This document shows, one piece after another, positions 62,551-64,000 of a stretch of 64,000 bases of DNA. Under the pieces are notes generated by a model. The model saw only the letters and a program-made list of their open reading frames with translations. It did no database searches and was not told where the DNA came from. The stretch comes from Urophycis tenuis (Eukaryota > Chordata > Actinopteri > Gadiformes > Phycidae), in the NCBI GenBank assembly GCA_036785325.1, contig JAXIVH010000038.1, positions 2,186,501 to 2,250,500 on the forward strand, written 5' to 3'. The translations under genes and the position numbers were made by a program. Positions within the stretch are counted from its first letter, which is position 1, and the number at the start of each line of letters is the position of its first letter.

Positions 62551-62740
62551 GTAAGTGATTAAAACACACACACACACGCATAAATATATATAAAGCTTTA
62601 TTGCAGACCCATGTTCATACGGTATAATTTAAAAAGAAAAGTCTCAATGATGGCTTCAATGATACATTTTATTTCACAGCTTCAGCCGTCACCTGTAAGC
62701 ATTGTACACAATGACAGTCAAATGGAAATGTGTGTTTCAG
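62551..62740 (+). other. Intron between last exon B and terminal exon
   Basis: The intron is 190 bp, gtaagt at the left and tgtgtttcag at the right. It starts with a short CA tract instead of the long compound microsatellite of the other copies. An alternative acceptor (atttcacag, ending about 62,679) is possible. Confidence 0.72.
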
Positions 62741-63268
62741 GTATACTTGGTGTCCTTTGCCGTGCAGTGGAACCACCGCATGGCATCGCTCCGTGTCGCC
62801 GGTGGTCACGGCCGGCGGACGTCTTGCTTGGACCCGCGGCAGATCCAGCGCGTCAACCAGCAGGCCGAGACAAGGAGGCCTCCTGCTGCGTCAGCCTGTG
62901 GCCGGCCCCCCATGTCGGCAGCACCCATACTGCTGCTGGTCCTCCCCGCACAGCCACAGGCCCCCTCCGTCCTGTTTCGTGGCCCATCCTGCAGCCAGAG
63001 CTTTGTCCCTCCTGCACCAACAGTGAAGGCGTTCATGCCCAACAAGTCCTCGCGGCCTTGTGGGGCTTGCCACGTGCCAAACTGTGGTGGACGGCGAAAG
63101 AGGTACACCCCTTCCAAGGACAAAGTGGCTGGAAGCCCACAGAAGATATTTTCCTTCTGCCCATCCACGAGGAAGTCCACTACCCCTGGCTTCGACAATG
63201 TTGTCTATGACAACTTTGAACACTTTAAGAGTGTCGTGGATGCAGAGTTGGAAAGGAGGACTTTGTAA
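62741..63268 (+). CDS. Terminal exon: 175 residues, proline-rich linker, cysteine cluster, acidic-aromatic C-terminus
   Basis: The exon follows acceptor tgtgtttcag and is open for 175 codons to TAA at 63,266-63,268. Residues 1-45 (VYLVSFAVQWNH to RQIQRVNQQAE) continue the fold begun in exon B. Residues 47-95 are a Pro/Ala-rich linker whose DNA is homologous to exon A of the cassettes, with small indels. Residues 107-122 hold CGAC, then C115 and GGRRKRY: a C-x2-C-x4-C cluster with a basic tail that could bind zinc or nucleic acid. C140 lies in FSFCPS. The end (GFDNVVYDNFEHFKSVVDAEL) is probably helical. With exon B copy 30 it gives 230 continuous residues. No named family is claimed. Confidence 0.78.
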   Translation, partial: VYLVSFAVQWNHRMASLRVAGGHGRRTSCLDPRQIQRVNQQAETRRPPAASACGRPPMSAAPILLLVLPAQPQAPSVLFRGPSCSQSFVPPAPTVKAFMPNKSSRPCGACHVPNCGGRRKRYTPSKDKVAGSPQKIFSFCPSTRKSTTPGFDNVVYDNFEHFKSVVDAELERRTL

Positions 63269-63496
63269 ATACCGGACTTTGTAAATAACTGTAAATATGT
63301 GTGTTTGTGTGTGTTTGTCTTTTTCTTTGTGTGTGTTTTAAAGTGCTTCAGCAAGCGGCTATTTATATAGTTAAAAATAATGCACTTTACAGTTTTACTT
63401 GAAGTCATTTTGTTTGTTTTTTATATTGCTGTTGAAATGCACAATGTTTTTAACCTTAATCAGTTCAACACAATCAGTTTCCCTTGTTCGTGTTCA
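63269..63496 (+). other. 3' flank of the gene: GT-rich then AT-rich, no clear gene
   Basis: A GT/T-rich stretch (about 63,296-63,337) follows the stop codon. No AATAAA is seen close to the stop, so the poly(A) site is not placed. The open frame that begins here belongs to the gypsy fragment that follows and has no support of its own. Confidence 0.55.
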
Positions 63497-63662
63497 GATA
63501 ATCTGGATCCTGTTCTCCAGAGCCCTGACTTTGAACAGCCCTTCACCGTCCAGACTGACGCATCTGGTGTTGGTCTTGGGGCAGTACTGCTCCAAGGAGA
63601 GGGGGACGACATGAAGCCTGTGGCTTACATAAGTCGCAAGTTGTTCCCCAGAGAGACCAGGG
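63497..63662 (+). pseudogene. Ty3/gypsy retrotransposon RNase H fragment
   Basis: About 55 residues match the start of the RNase H domain that follows reverse transcriptase in Ty3/gypsy elements: LDPVLQSPDF, then FTVQTDASGVGLGAVLLQ with the catalytic Asp in TDAS, then VAYISRKLFPRE. No reverse transcriptase is found upstream and the rest of RNase H and integrase is missing downstream. The remaining frame to 63,757 does not look like the element. It is a broken remnant with no expected function. Confidence 0.8.
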
Positions 63663-64000
63663 GCCTCATGTACGAACGTTGCGTACGCACAAAAAAATGG
63701 TGTACGTTCATTCTCACGGCAAAGTGCAGATGTATCAAGACTGAAATGGCCGTATAAATTTGCGTGCCTCACGTCAACTCTTGAGCCGGCGTACGCACAT
63801 TTCTACAGCAGTTGACCCTTTGGCGACACTTAGAGGTGATCAAAGCATCATGTTTAATTTGTCAGAGCAATTAAATTCTTATTACATGGCAGACAACCGC
63901 TACGCAGTAGATGGACATAAGAGATAAGAAATAAAAATATTTAAATGCTGGGAAACTGTCATAATAAAGGAATGTGTAAAATAGTAGTTGATTGAGTGAA
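63663..64000. other. Non-coding flank with a direct repeat
   Basis: No gene is seen. The motif gcgtacgcaca occurs twice, at about 63,681 and 63,789, with a related gtgtacgttc between them. This may be part of an interspersed DNA element, which I cannot name. An AT-rich stretch with AATAAA-like motifs lies at about 63,925-63,970. Confidence 0.4.

Noticed and set aside
62806..63223. Minus-strand open frames opposite the terminal exon
   Set aside because: The plus strand has the splice acceptor, a continuous frame with exon B and a plausible protein. The minus frames are GC-rich shadows.
63380..63757. 125-codon open frame as a gene
   Set aside because: Only the middle 55 residues resemble a protein family (gypsy RNase H). 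Both flanks of the frame are unrelated low-complexity sequence.
1..64000. tRNA, rRNA or other structured RNA genes
   Set aside because: I found no cloverleaf boxes or rRNA-like stretches. The only regular structure is the short inverted repeat within satellite monomers.

Overview
The window looks like eukaryotic, probably ray-finned fish, nuclear DNA. The clues are spliced exons with GT/AG borders, long CA/CG/TA microsatellites, a Ty3/gypsy RNase H remnant and no bacterial gene organisation. The species is not identifiable from sequence alone.

From base 1 to about 62,118 the window is one nested tandem array. The inner repeat is an AT-rich satellite monomer of about 214 bp (about 159 copies). 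Set into it, at the same place in the monomer each time, are 29 complete copies and one truncated copy of a cassette of about 0.96-1.01 kb. Each complete cassette holds, in order: a 5' part with AATAAA motifs; a splice acceptor and a proline-rich open segment (exon A, about 94 codons); a 60-bp spacer; a 165-bp exon (exon B, 55 codons, acceptor ttacag, donor gtaagt); a CA/CG/TA microsatellite; and an AT-rich tail. The satellite blocks between cassettes measure n x 214 bp minus about 17 bp (n = 2 to 23). Blocks of seven to eight cassettes (about 13-14 kb) are themselves repeated, so there is a third, higher-order level.

At the right end (62,119-63,268) the array runs into what looks like the true 3' end of the gene. 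This consists of the last exon B (62,386-62,550), a 190-bp intron and a terminal exon (62,741-63,268) ending in TAA. The joined frame is open and gives 230 residues with a basic cysteine cluster (C-x2-C-x4-C). Its 5' exons, if any, lie left of the window. I do not recognise a named gene. The core motif RGSNSLEGLHAHL resembles my memory of uncharacterised multi-copy fish proteins, which needs a database search. Exon B is phase 0/0, so any number of copies could be joined in frame. Exon A has no evident donor that keeps frame into exon B.

From 63,269 to 64,000 there is a GT-rich 3' flank, a 55-residue gypsy RNase H fragment and low-complexity sequence. The main question is whether the 30-exon array is transcribed and spliced, or is a piece of a gene trapped and amplified inside a satellite.
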